Positions 34,225 through 43,068 of a stretch of DNA of 64,000 nt are shown piece by piece (position 1 is the first letter of the stretch; the number at the start of each line of letters is the position of its first letter). This stretch comes from Actinomadura atramentaria DSM 43919 (GTDB lineage: Bacteria > Actinomycetota > Actinomycetes > Streptosporangiales > Streptosporangiaceae): the NCBI RefSeq assembly GCF_000381885.1, contig NZ_KB907224.1:62001-126000 (forward strand), written 5' to 3'. The notes under the pieces were generated by a model. That model ran no database searches, was not told the DNA's origin, and worked only from the letters and a program-made list of their open reading frames with translations. Both the position numbers and the translations under genes were made by a program.

Positions 34225-35637
34225 TCAGCGCCTCCCGCGCAGGTCGGGCACGCCGACGGGATGGCCGGACGCGCAGGTGCCGCCGGGGAACATCGCCGCG
34301 TCGAACCGCCGCAGGCCCCACGCGGCCGCGAACGCGGCGACGACGCCGCCCGCGACGAGCGCGCCGGGCAGGCCGCCGAACGCGGCGGCCGGGGCGGTGG
34401 CGGGCGCGCCGCCCGCGACCTGCGGGAGGCGCACGTCGGGTTGCGCGTCCGGCGCGGACACCGGCGCGGCGCCGTCGGGGGACGGCGGCGAGCCGGGCAG
34501 GCCGCCGGCGTCGATGGGCGGGGCGGCGGTCGCGTCGGCGGTGGTGTTGCCGAGCACGATGACGATCTTGGGGGCGAGGTCGAACAGGAACCCGAGATCC
34601 TTCAGGTCCTGCGGCGACATGGTCTGCTTCAGCAGTTCCAACGGTCCGTCGAGGGCGGCGCGCAGCGGCCGGGTGTCCCAGACGATCTTGGGGCCGGTGG
34701 CGGCGGCGGTGGCGTGCGCGCCGTCCACGGTCCGCTTCACGCCGCCGCGCTGGAAGGTGAAGCCGAGGTCGGCCAGAGTCTTCTTCTGGTCGCCGGGCAG
34801 GAACGGCTTCCCGCCGACGCGGACGTCCCCGGAATCGCTGATGGTCACGTCCTGGCCGAGGACCTTCAGGCCCCGGTAGGCGGCCGATCCGGTCGCCGTG
34901 CCGTGCCGGGCGTCGCTGGAGGCGGCGGCGCGCGCGGTGACGCGGTCGATGGTGACCAGGCCGCCGAACAGGGAGGATTTCGGCATGGTCGCGGACACGG
35001 CCGCGCCCGCCGACGTGCCGGTCACGGTGCCGTCCGCCGAGCACGCGAGGCCGCGGAAGCCGATCATGCCCGCGAGGTCGGGCAGCGGGACGGACGTGGT
35101 ACCGAGGTTCAGCGTGCCGAGGCTGTCGCGGGGCGGGCCGCCCTCGGTGGCGGCGGTGGCGTGCCGGTCCCGGGCGGCGGCGGCCATGCCGGGGTCCTTG
35201 GACGCCTTCGCGGGGCCGCCGGGCGCGGCGGCGCGCGCCCACGCGGGCCAGGCCGCCTTGTCGCTCTTGATGAGCTGCGGGAGTCCCTCGGCGATCGTGG
35301 TGCCCGGCCACAGGGCGCTGGAGACGGCCTGCGCGCTGCCGGACTGCATGGTCACGCCCGCGTAGGTGAAGTTGATCTCGACCTGCGGGTCGGCGGGGAC
35401 GGGGATGGCCTTGTCGTAGATCAGGATCGACAGCGGGGAGGCGCTGCCCGACAGCGTCCAGCCGCCCAGGTCTTTCGGCGCGGCGTGGACGGGCTGGAGC
35501 GGGCACACCGACCAGGCGACGGCGACCGCGCCGCCCGCCGCCGCGACCCGGCCGACCCCGCGCCGAACCGTCCGGCCCGTCCGGCCCGTCCGGCAGCGCG
35601 TCCGGCCGCGCCGCCGCGTCCCGTGTTCGTGCTTCAC
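34225..35637 (-). CDS. Secreted, C-terminally anchored protein of the ABC operon
   Basis: A 470-residue exported protein of unknown function. A very basic N-terminus with RR pairs precedes a hydrophobic core and a likely cleavage after VHA. The body is beta-rich with repeated short motifs (GWTLSGSASPLSILIYDKAI, VEINFTYAGVTMQSG). Near residue 400 a Pro/Ala/Asp-rich wall-spanning linker leads to one membrane span (LPGALVAGGVVAAFAAAWGL) and a short basic end. GTG 35637 overlaps the LivF-like stop as GTGA, tying it to the importer. It may display a ligand-binding domain on the cell surface; this is inference. Confidence 0.7.
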   Translation of the reverse strand: MKHEHGTRRRGRTRCRTGRTGRTVRRGVGRVAAAGGAVAVAWSVCPLQPVHAAPKDLGGWTLSGSASPLSILIYDKAIPVPADPQVEINFTYAGVTMQSGSAQAVSSALWPGTTIAEGLPQLIKSDKAAWPAWARAAAPGGPAKASKDPGMAAAARDRHATAATEGGPPRDSLGTLNLGTTSVPLPDLAGMIGFRGLACSADGTVTGTSAGAAVSATMPKSSLFGGLVTIDRVTARAAASSDARHGTATGSAAYRGLKVLGQDVTISDSGDVRVGGKPFLPGDQKKTLADLGFTFQRGGVKRTVDGAHATAAATGPKIVWDTRPLRAALDGPLELLKQTMSPQDLKDLGFLFDLAPKIVIVLGNTTADATAAPPIDAGGLPGSPPSPDGAAPVSAPDAQPDVRLPQVAGGAPATAPAAAFGGLPGALVAGGVVAAFAAAWGLRRFDAAMFPGGTCASGHPVGVPDLRGRR

Positions 35638-36338
35638 GCCGCTCCTCCCAGGTACAGCTCCGCCAGGTCCGCTCCGATGCGGCGCGGCGGTCCGGCCGCC
35701 GCGATCCGGCCGTGGACGAGCACGGCCGCGTGGTCGGCGACGGCGAGGACGGTGGCGGCGAACTGCTCCACCGCCAGGACCGTCACGCCGTCGTCGGCGA
35801 GCCCGGCGAGGACGTCGTACAGTTCGGCGACGACCATCGGCGCCAGGCCCATCGACAGCTCGTCCACCAGCAGCACCACCGGGTCGGCGACGAGCGCGCG
35901 GGTGAGGGCGAGCATCTGCTGCTCGCCGCCCGACAGCGACCCGGCGAGGCTGCGCCGCCGTTCGGCGAGGCGGGGGAACCGCCCGAACGCGGTCTCCCGG
36001 ACGGCGGCCTCGCGGCGTCCGCCGTAGGTCATGAGCCGCAGGTTCTCCTCGACCGTCAGGTTGGGGAACACCGCGCGGCCCTCGGGGACGGTGACGAGTC
36101 CGGCGCGGGCGAGCGCGCCGGGCGCCGCGCCGTTGACGTGGACGCCGCTGAGGTGGACGTGCCCGGACGTGGCCCGCACCAGGCCCGCGACGGTCTTCAG
36201 CAGGGTGCTCTTCCCGGCCCCGTTCGGGCCGAGCAGCGCCGTCAGCGACCCTTCGGGGACGTCGAGGTCGACGCCGTGCAGGACTTCGATGCGCCCGTAT
36301 CCGGCGCGGACGCCGGTCAGTTCCAGGACCGCGCTCAC
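35634..36338 (-). CDS. ABC transporter ATP-binding protein, LivF-like
   Basis: A 234-residue ATPase of the branched-chain amino acid / amide importer class. Walker A GPNGAGKSTLL, signature LSGGEQQMLAL, Walker B VVLLVDELSMGLAP and an AVEQFAATVL H-loop region (Gln in place of His, as in many LivF) are present. GTG 36338 overlaps the stop of the LivG-like gene as GTGA. Works as the second ATPase of the importer. Confidence 0.9.
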   Translation of the reverse strand: MSAVLELTGVRAGYGRIEVLHGVDLDVPEGSLTALLGPNGAGKSTLLKTVAGLVRATSGHVHLSGVHVNGAAPGALARAGLVTVPEGRAVFPNLTVEENLRLMTYGGRREAAVRETAFGRFPRLAERRRSLAGSLSGGEQQMLALTRALVADPVVLLVDELSMGLAPMVVAELYDVLAGLADDGVTVLAVEQFAATVLAVADHAAVLVHGRIAAAGPPRRIGADLAELYLGGAA

Positions 36339-37147
36339 GCCGCCCCCTCCCCCGGCCCGAGGTAGGCGTCCCGCACGCGCGGGTCGGCGCGCACCCGTTC
36401 CGGCGGCCCGCCGGCGATGATCCGGCCGGATTCCAGGACGTACAGCGTGTCGCACACGCCCATCACCAGTTCCATGTCGTGCTCGACGAGCAGCACCGCC
36501 AGTCCCTCGCCCGCCAGGCCGCGCAGGAGCCCGGCGAGCGCCGCCGACTCGGGCGCGGACAGGCCCGCGGACGGCTCGTCCAGCAGCAGGACGCGGGGTT
36601 CGGCGGCCAGCGCCCGCGCGAGTTCCAGCAGGCGGGCGGTGCCGGTCGGGACGGTGTCGGCGCGGTGCGCGGCGTAGTCGGCGATGCCGGTGCGGGCCAG
36701 CAGCTCGTCCGCCCGGTCGCGGGCGCGGGCCCGGGCGGCGCGGCGGCCGAGGGCGCGTCCGGCGGTGGCGTGGATCTCGGCGGCGACCAGGACGTTCTCG
36801 CGGACGGTCAGCGATCCGAACGCCTCCAGGCGCTGGAAGGTCCGCGCCATGCCGCGCCGGGCCCGCTCGTGGACGGGGGCGCGCGTCACCTCGTCGCCGT
36901 CGAGCAGGACGGCGCCGGTCTCGGGCCGCCGCAGGCCGGTGACGACGTCGAACAGGGTGGTCTTGCCCGCGCCGTTGGGGCCGATGAGGCCGGTGACGGA
37001 GGCGGGGCGGACGTGCAGGGAAGCGCCGTCCACGGCGGTGATCCCGCCGAACCGGACGGTGACGCGGGAGACGCGCAGGCCGTCCGCGCCGGGCGCGACG
37101 GGGTCCAGGAGCTCGGCGGGGTCGGCGGCGGGTTCACCGGGGGGCAT
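36335..37147 (-). CDS. ABC transporter ATP-binding protein, LivG-like, atypical signature
   Basis: A 270-residue ATPase. Walker A is GPNGAGKTTLF, Walker B LLLDEPSAGLS and the H-loop VEHDMELVM, all normal for LivG. The ABC signature is unusual: VPTGTARLLELARAL where LivG proteins usually have a LSYGQQRRLEIARAL-like segment. The glycine is kept but the first Ser and the Gln/Arg are not. The start overlaps the permease gene by 14 bases. Pairs with the LivF-like ATPase. Confidence 0.88.
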   Translation of the reverse strand: MPPGEPAADPAELLDPVAPGADGLRVSRVTVRFGGITAVDGASLHVRPASVTGLIGPNGAGKTTLFDVVTGLRRPETGAVLLDGDEVTRAPVHERARRGMARTFQRLEAFGSLTVRENVLVAAEIHATAGRALGRRAARARARDRADELLARTGIADYAAHRADTVPTGTARLLELARALAAEPRVLLLDEPSAGLSAPESAALAGLLRGLAGEGLAVLLVEHDMELVMGVCDTLYVLESGRIIAGGPPERVRADPRVRDAYLGPGEGAA

Positions 37148-39059
37148 GGCCCACCGCCTCCACCGGACCGACGTCCACCGGCTCGGCGTCGGGTGACGGC
37201 CCGCCGGACAGGCGGGTCCACCGGGCGGCGACGGTCTCGCGCCCGAACCGGAACACCCAGCCCGCGATCCCGTTGGGCTCGCTGCGCAGCGCGACGGCCG
37301 CGACGCCGACGACGAGGAACAGCAGCCCGCCCGCGGCGGGGAACTGGGCCTGCAGTTTCGGCAGCCACGCCAGGGCCGCGCCGCCGAGCGCCGCGCCGGT
37401 CACCGACGTCACCCCGCACGCCACCGCGAGCAGCAGCAGCGGGAGGCTGTTGAACACCATGAAGTCGCTGGCGGACACGCTCTGCCGGAGCCCGCCCATC
37501 AGCGCGCCCGCCAGGCCCGCGATGCCCGCCGACGCCGCGAACAGCACGACGCGGGCGAGGCGGGCGTTGAGGCCGAGGGTCGCGCAGGCGGTCTCGCTGT
37601 CGCGCAGGGCCAGGACCAGCCGCCCGTAGGGGCCGCGCCGCAGGGCGAGCAGGCCCGCGCCGACCAGCGCGAACACCACGGCGGACAGGACCAGGTACGC
37701 CTTCTCCGTCCCGAACCGGACGCCCAGGACCGTCAGCCGCCGGACGTCCAGGGCGCCGTTGTACCCGAACGCGAAGTCGGCCTGGAAGACGACCTTGTCC
37801 ATGAGCTGCCCGAACGCCAGCGTCGCCAGCGCCAGGTAGAGGCCGTGCAGGCGCAGCGCCGGGAGCGCGACCAGCGCGCCGACCGCCGCGGCGACGACCG
37901 CCGCCGCCACCAGCGACAGCACCGACCCGCTCGCCCACCGGGCGGCGACGACCGCGCCGACGCCCGCGAAGGTGAGCTGCGCGAGCGACACCTGCCCGCC
38001 GTACCCGTTGAGCAGGACCATCGACAGCATGACGATCCCGTACACGACGCCGAGCGCGACGACGAGGGCCTGCTCGGCGGGCAGCGCGGCCGCCGCGACG
38101 GCCGCGGCGACGACGAACACCGCCGCCCACGGCGCGGCGCGGCGGGAGGACGCGACGGCGACGCCCGCCGCGCCCCGCAGGCGGCCGAGCCGGGCCTGCG
38201 GGGACCGCAGGAACACCAGCACGGCGAACAGGAACAGGGCGGGGATCGCGGGCCGCAGCCCGGTGAACGCCCCGGACGTCGGCAGGTATCCGACGGTGTA
38301 GGACTGCAGCAGGCCGAGGGCGAGCGCGCCGAGGTAGGTCATCGGCAGGCTGGTGAGGCGGCCGAGCATCGCCGCGGAGTAGGCGCTGATCACCAGGAGG
38401 GTGAGGCCGTAGTAGTCGAGCTGCACGACGGGCGTGAGCAGGATGCCCGACAGGGCGGCCAGGGACGCGCCGATCGCCCAGCTCAGCGACGTCGTCCAGG
38501 CGGGGCGGCCGCCGAACAGGGCGAGCAGGCCGGGGTCGTGGACGGTGGCGCGCATGGCCGCGCCGGTGCGGGTGAACCGCAGGAGCACCGACAGCCCGGC
38601 CGCGACGAGGAGCCCGGCGGCGACGGTGAGCAGGTCGTGCGCGCCGACGAACGCCGATCCGAGGTGGAATCCGTGGCCCTCGAAGAACGGGCTGACGGGC
38701 CGGGGTTTGGGCGGCCAGAGGGTCTGCGCGAGGCCGAGGAGCGCGACCATCAGCGCGACGGTGACGACGAGCGCGACGTCGGAGGGCGCCTCGCCGAGGT
38801 CGCGCAGCACGGTCCGCTCGGCCAGGGCCCCGCACAGCGGCGCGACGACGAGCACGACGAGCGCGACGGCGGCCCAGGCGGGCAGGCCGCGCCCGGCCGA
38901 CAGCTCCCAGAACAGGAACGCCATGACCATGCCGACGGCGCCGTGCCCGATGTTGAAGATCCGCGACGTCGCGTACGTCACGACCAGGCCCCCGGCGGCG
39001 ACGGCGTAGCCCGCGCCGCTGACCAGGCCGAGGACGGTGTAGGTGAGGAAGGAGTCCAT
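37134..39059 (-). CDS. Fused LivH-LivM-type ABC permease
   Basis: A 641-residue membrane protein that joins both permease subunits. Residues 1-290 match LivH (GLVSGAGYAVAAGGLVVTYATSRIFNIGHGA). Residues about 330-610 match LivM (YGIVMLSMVLLNGYGGQVSLAQLTFAGVGA and RRGPYGRLVLALRDSE). Both halves have the EAA-like cytosolic loops. Fusion is known in actinobacteria. It follows the binding-protein gene by seven bases. Imported substrate unknown; amino acids, amides or similar. Confidence 0.92.
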   Translation of the reverse strand: MDSFLTYTVLGLVSGAGYAVAAGGLVVTYATSRIFNIGHGAVGMVMAFLFWELSAGRGLPAWAAVALVVLVVAPLCGALAERTVLRDLGEAPSDVALVVTVALMVALLGLAQTLWPPKPRPVSPFFEGHGFHLGSAFVGAHDLLTVAAGLLVAAGLSVLLRFTRTGAAMRATVHDPGLLALFGGRPAWTTSLSWAIGASLAALSGILLTPVVQLDYYGLTLLVISAYSAAMLGRLTSLPMTYLGALALGLLQSYTVGYLPTSGAFTGLRPAIPALFLFAVLVFLRSPQARLGRLRGAAGVAVASSRRAAPWAAVFVVAAAVAAAALPAEQALVVALGVVYGIVMLSMVLLNGYGGQVSLAQLTFAGVGAVVAARWASGSVLSLVAAAVVAAAVGALVALPALRLHGLYLALATLAFGQLMDKVVFQADFAFGYNGALDVRRLTVLGVRFGTEKAYLVLSAVVFALVGAGLLALRRGPYGRLVLALRDSETACATLGLNARLARVVLFAASAGIAGLAGALMGGLRQSVSASDFMVFNSLPLLLLAVACGVTSVTGAALGGAALAWLPKLQAQFPAAGGLLFLVVGVAAVALRSEPNGIAGWVFRFGRETVAARWTRLSGGPSPDAEPVDVGPVEAVGHAPR

Positions 39060-39066
39060 GCGGGCC

Positions 39067-40464
39067 TCAGCCGCCCGTGCCCACGAGGCCGCCGCACCGG
39101 TACCGCGACCCGGTGGGCGCGAGCGGCCGCCAGGTGCCGCCGCTGAGCCTGATCAGGCGCTCGCACGCGCCGGGCTGGCGCGTCCCGACGCCCTGGGGGG
39201 CGAGCATGCCGCCGCCGGTGTACTCCTTGACCTGTTTGAGTTTGTCGAGGAACGCCGTCCGCGTCAGGTTCGGGCCGACTTTCGCGGCCGTCTCGGTGAA
39301 CAGTTTCGCGGCGGCCCACCCGTACATCCCGAAGCTGGTGGGGCTGGCGCCGGGCGCGGTCTTGCGCAGCCATTCGGCGTAGCGCCGCAGTTCGGCGGAC
39401 TGCGCGGACTCCTCCAGCATCACCGACGCGATGGGGATGACGGTCCCGTCCACGGCCGAGCCGCCCTGCTTGACGTAGGAGGGCGTGTAGGCGGTGTTGT
39501 CGGTGTAGAACACCTCGGGGGTGAAGCCCTGCTGGCGCATGGTCTTCTGCATGCGGACGGCGAACTCGCCGGAGCCGAGCCAGAACACCAGCTTCACCCC
39601 GGCGTTCTTCATCTTCGTGACGTAGGGCGCGTAGTTGAAGTCGTCGACGTCGATGGCCTGCTTGTAGACGAAGTTCAGGCCGCGCTTGGCGTAGCCCGCC
39701 ATCCAGTCCTTCGCGGTCTGCTCGCTCGACTCGGCCTTCAGGTACACGAACGCGGCCTTGCGGACGGCGTCGGGGTACTTCTGCTTGAGCAGGTCGGGGG
39801 CGGCGGTCGACATGAGGCCGAGCCGGTGGGCGTCCACGGCGTAGGTGACGGGCGACTGCTGGCGCTGGCGGGTGACGGCGACGGCGCGCAGGTCGGGGAT
39901 CTTGCAGTCCGCGGCGGGGCCCGCGCCCGCCTGGTCGTAGGCGGACATGCCGCCGACCAGCGCGAACGCCTGGCGGCAGCCCTGGACGGTCGCCTGCTGC
40001 TCGCCCGCGGCGTCGGTGCGGGCGTCCAGCGGCAGCACCTTCAGTTTCCGCCCGCAGATCGTCTGGGTGGAGTTGAAGTACGCCGCGTACGCCTGGACGG
40101 CGTTCTGGACGTCGGTGAACAGGCCGGGCACGGGGCCCGAGCGGTCCACGACGTTGGCGATGGTGATCTCGCCCGGCGTCACGCCGGTGTCGGACTTGCC
40201 GCCGCGGCCCTTGCAGGCGGCGGCGTCCTTTCCGCCGCCGCCGTCCCCGGCGTCCGCGGACGGCGCGGACGCCGACGGGAGCGCGCCCGCCGAGCCGGTC
40301 GGCGCGGCCGCGGGCCCGGCGCCGTCCCGCCCGGTGCGGCCGAGGGCCGCCGCGCGCTGCGCGGGCGTGAGACGGGACCCGCAGCCCGTCAGGAGTGAGG
40401 CGGTCAGCAGGGCGAGGACCGCAACGGTCAGCGGCGCTCGCCCGCGGGGGGAACCAGTACGCAT
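39067..40464 (-). CDS. Liv-type substrate-binding lipoprotein
   Basis: A 465-residue exported lipoprotein with lipobox LLTGC (Cys 28). A Gly/Ala/Ser/Pro-rich tether of about 65 residues separates the lipid anchor from the domain. The type I fold begins TGVTPGEITIANVVDRSGPVPGLF and continues with VQAYAAYFN, ARTDAAGEQQATVQGC and FGMYGWAAAKLFTE, matching the Leu/Ile/Val-binding family. A four-Cys pattern suggests disulphides. First gene of the six-gene operon; divergent from menE across 179 bases. Confidence 0.9.
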   Translation of the reverse strand: MRTGSPRGRAPLTVAVLALLTASLLTGCGSRLTPAQRAAALGRTGRDGAGPAAAPTGSAGALPSASAPSADAGDGGGGKDAAACKGRGGKSDTGVTPGEITIANVVDRSGPVPGLFTDVQNAVQAYAAYFNSTQTICGRKLKVLPLDARTDAAGEQQATVQGCRQAFALVGGMSAYDQAGAGPAADCKIPDLRAVAVTRQRQQSPVTYAVDAHRLGLMSTAAPDLLKQKYPDAVRKAAFVYLKAESSEQTAKDWMAGYAKRGLNFVYKQAIDVDDFNYAPYVTKMKNAGVKLVFWLGSGEFAVRMQKTMRQQGFTPEVFYTDNTAYTPSYVKQGGSAVDGTVIPIASVMLEESAQSAELRRYAEWLRKTAPGASPTSFGMYGWAAAKLFTETAAKVGPNLTRTAFLDKLKQVKEYTGGGMLAPQGVGTRQPGACERLIRLSGGTWRPLAPTGSRYRCGGLVGTGG

Positions 40465-40609
40465 CGCACCTCCCCAGCAGTGTCTGGTCCGGTGCGCGGT
40501 GACCGCTTTCCACGATCATCGGCGAACCCACACAATACGGACACCGGGGGCGGGGTTCAACGCCGGGCCGCCCCACGTGACCCGCGGAACACCGGCCGCC
40601 CCCACCCCC

Positions 40610-40635
40610 TCCCACGTGGGACTCCGTACTAGCCT
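40610..40635 (+). promoter_or_regulatory. menE promoter with CACGTG dyad
   Basis: TCCCACGTGGGA (40610-40621) is a perfect 12-bp palindrome lying where the -35 should be. TAGCCT (40630-40635) stands eight bases before ATG 40644. A second CACGTG at 40573-40578 lies 37 bases upstream. Confidence 0.5.
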
Positions 40636-40643
40636 GGCGGATC

Positions 40644-41825
40644 ATGGACCGCCGCCTGCACGCCGTCGTGCTCCCCCCGGGGCCCCGCCTGCTGACCGTC
40701 CTGGCCGCCGCCCTGGACGGCTCGGGACCGGCGGTCTGCCCGCTGTCCCCCGACCTGCCCGCCCCCGCGCTCGACGCGCTCGTCGACGCGCTCGCGCCGC
40801 ACGCCGTCGAGACCGAGGACGGCGTCACCCCCTACCGGGCGCGCAGCGCGTGCGCGCCCGTCGCCGGAATCCCCGTCGACGCCGACACGGCCGTCCTCAT
40901 CGCGACGTCCGGGTCCACCGGAACCCCGAAGGCGGTCGAGCTGAGCGCCGCCGCGCTGCGGCACTCGGCCGCCGCGACCCTCGACCGCGTCGCCGCCGAA
41001 CCGGGCGACCGCTGGCTGTGCTGCCTGCCCACCAGCCACATCGCCGGACTGCAGATCCTCGTCCGGTCGCTGCTGGCGGGGACCGAACCGGTCATCCACC
41101 CGCGGTTCGACGCCGCCGCGGTCGCCGCCGCCGACGCCGCGCTGGTGTCGGTCGTCCCGACCCAGCTCCGCCGCCTGCTGGACGCCCGCGCCGACCTCGC
41201 CCGGTTCCGCGCGATCCTGCTCGGCGGCGCCGCCGCGCCCCCCGACCTGGTCGCCGAGGCCCGCGACGCCGGGGCGCGGATCTTCACCACCTACGGGATG
41301 AGCGAGACGTGCGGGGGCTGCGCCTACGACGGCGTCCCCCTGGACGGCGTCCGCGTCGCGGTCGGCGGCGACGGCCGCATCCGCATCGCCGGGCCGGTGC
41401 TGTTCAGCGGCTACCGCCTGCGCCCGGCCCTCACCGAGCGGGCCCGCGACGGCGCATGGTTCGTCACCCAGGACCTCGGCGCGGTGGAGGGCGGGCGGCT
41501 GCGCGTGCGGGGCCGCGTGGACGACGTCGTCAACACCGGCGGCGAGAAGGTCGTGGCGGGCGAGGTCGCCGCGCTGCTGGCGCGCCACCCCAAGGTCGCG
41601 GACGTCGTCGTCGTGGGCCGCGCCGACCCGGAGTGGGGCGAGCGCGTCACCGCCGTCGTCGTCCCCGCCGACCCGGCGGCCGCGCCCGCGCTGCCGGAGC
41701 TGCGGGACTTCGTGCGGGCGGCGATGCCCGCCGCCGCCGCGCCCCGCGAGCTGGTGCTGCTGCCGGAGATCCCGCTGCTGGCGTCCGGCAAACCCGACCG
41801 GGAGCTGCTGCGCCGCCCGTCCTGA
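40644..41825 (+). CDS. menE: o-Succinylbenzoate-CoA ligase MenE
   Basis: A 393-residue adenylate-forming ligase, in the short form common in actinobacteria. Marks are ATP loop IATSGSTGTPKAVELS, TSHIAGLQILVRSLLAG, the TYGMSETCGGCAYDG motif, GRVDDVVNTGGEKV and the C-terminal LASGKPDRELL lysine. TYGMSETCGG with its Cys-Gly-Gly is typical of MenE. It activates o-succinylbenzoate for MenB. No Shine-Dalgarno; ATG 40644 follows a -10 box. Located away from menBCD, on the opposite strand. Confidence 0.9.
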   Translation: MDRRLHAVVLPPGPRLLTVLAAALDGSGPAVCPLSPDLPAPALDALVDALAPHAVETEDGVTPYRARSACAPVAGIPVDADTAVLIATSGSTGTPKAVELSAAALRHSAAATLDRVAAEPGDRWLCCLPTSHIAGLQILVRSLLAGTEPVIHPRFDAAAVAAADAALVSVVPTQLRRLLDARADLARFRAILLGGAAAPPDLVAEARDAGARIFTTYGMSETCGGCAYDGVPLDGVRVAVGGDGRIRIAGPVLFSGYRLRPALTERARDGAWFVTQDLGAVEGGRLRVRGRVDDVVNTGGEKVVAGEVAALLARHPKVADVVVVGRADPEWGERVTAVVVPADPAAAPALPELRDFVRAAMPAAAAPRELVLLPEIPLLASGKPDRELLRRPS

Positions 41826-41883
41826 CCCGGGCGGCGCGGGAGGGGGCCGCGTAGGACGGGCGGGGCGGGGAACGAGGGAGATC

Positions 41884-42915
41884 ATGACCGAGACCGCCCC
41901 CGGCGGGGACCAGCAACGCGACCAGGGCCGCGACCAGGGCCAGGAGAGCACCCTCACGGTGTTCCTCGCGCTGGCCGCCAACCTCGGCATCGCCGTCGCC
42001 AAGATCGTCGCGGCGGTCGTGACGGGGTCGGCGTCGATGGGCGCGGAGGCCGCGCATTCGGTCGCCGACACCTTCAACGAGGTGCTGCTGCTGGTGGGGC
42101 TGCGCCGCAGCGGCCGCCCCGCGGACCGCCGCCACCCGTTCGGGTACGGCAAGGAGCGCTACATCTGGACGCTGCTGGTCGCGGTCGCGATCTTCGGGAT
42201 GGGCGCGCTGTTCGCGTTCTACCAGGGGTTCGAGACGATCGTGGCCGGGCACGGCGGGGAGGCCGACCCGCTGGTCGGCTACGTCGTCCTCGGCGTCTCG
42301 TTCGTGCTGGAGGGGACGTCGTGGCGGCAGGCGGTGCGGCAGGTCCGCGCGGACGCCCGGGCGGAGAACCTGCCGCTGCGGGTGTTCCTGCGCCGCACCG
42401 ACGAGCCGACGTCGCTGAGCGTCCTGCTGGAGGACTCGGCGGCGCTGCTGGGCCTGCTGCTGGCGTTCGCGGGCCTCGGCCTGCACCAGCTCACCGGTTC
42501 GGCGGTGTGGGACGGGGTGGGGTCGGCGCTGATCGGGGTGCTGCTGACGGCGGTCGCGCTGCTGCTGGGCCGCGTCAACCTGAACCTGCTGATCGGCAAC
42601 CAGGCCGATCCGCGGATCATCGCCGACGTGCGGGAGCGGCTGACGGCCGCGCCGGAGGTGGAGTGGCTGGTCGACATCGTCACGATGACGGTCGGCGCGG
42701 ACCGGGTGCTGGTGTGCGCGCGGCTGGACTTCCGGGACGCGCTGCGGGCCTCGGACGTGGAGCACGCGTGCGTCCGGATGGCGCGGGAGCTGCGGGAGGC
42801 GCACCCGGAGATCGACGAGGTGTTCCTGGAGCCGGTGCCGCGCGACGACCCGGACCTGCGGGCGCGGGTGATCGCCCGGTACGGGCGTCCGCTGGAGCCT
42901 CCCGCCGGGACATGA
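41884..42915 (+). CDS. Cation diffusion facilitator family transporter
   Basis: A 343-residue CDF protein with six spans. Metal site residues appear in EAAHSVADTFNE (second span, HxxxD) and LEDSAALLG (fifth span). A cytosolic ferredoxin-like C-terminal domain follows (ERLTAAPEVEWLVDIVTMTVG). The DSAAL form is seen in a subgroup that moves Zn, Fe or Mn out of the cell; the metal cannot be fixed here. The N-terminal tail is a Gln/Asp/Arg repeat (QQRDQGRDQGQ). GAGGGAG precedes ATG 41884. Confidence 0.88.
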   Translation: MTETAPGGDQQRDQGRDQGQESTLTVFLALAANLGIAVAKIVAAVVTGSASMGAEAAHSVADTFNEVLLLVGLRRSGRPADRRHPFGYGKERYIWTLLVAVAIFGMGALFAFYQGFETIVAGHGGEADPLVGYVVLGVSFVLEGTSWRQAVRQVRADARAENLPLRVFLRRTDEPTSLSVLLEDSAALLGLLLAFAGLGLHQLTGSAVWDGVGSALIGVLLTAVALLLGRVNLNLLIGNQADPRIIADVRERLTAAPEVEWLVDIVTMTVGADRVLVCARLDFRDALRASDVEHACVRMARELREAHPEIDEVFLEPVPRDDPDLRARVIARYGRPLEPPAGT

Positions 42916-42968
42916 CCGCCCCGCATTATCACGTTCAGCGACCGTACGGCTACCCGAATACGGTTCTG

Positions 42969-42995
42969 GGAACAACGGTGGCCTGCTCCGACGTT
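42969..42995 (+). promoter_or_regulatory. Possible ECF-type promoter of the sigma gene
   Basis: GGAAC (42969-42973) and CGTT (42992-42995) are separated by 18 bases, resembling promoters of SigR/SigE-type ECF factors. They also form an imperfect inverted repeat (GGAACAACGG and CCGACGTTCC). The sigma gene begins 73 bases after. Confidence 0.35.
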
Positions 42996-43068
42996 CCGGT
43001 TAATGCGTGCGTCACGAGAGAAAACGTCTCCGCACGCACCCACACCACGGAAGGGAGGGGGCGCCGCC

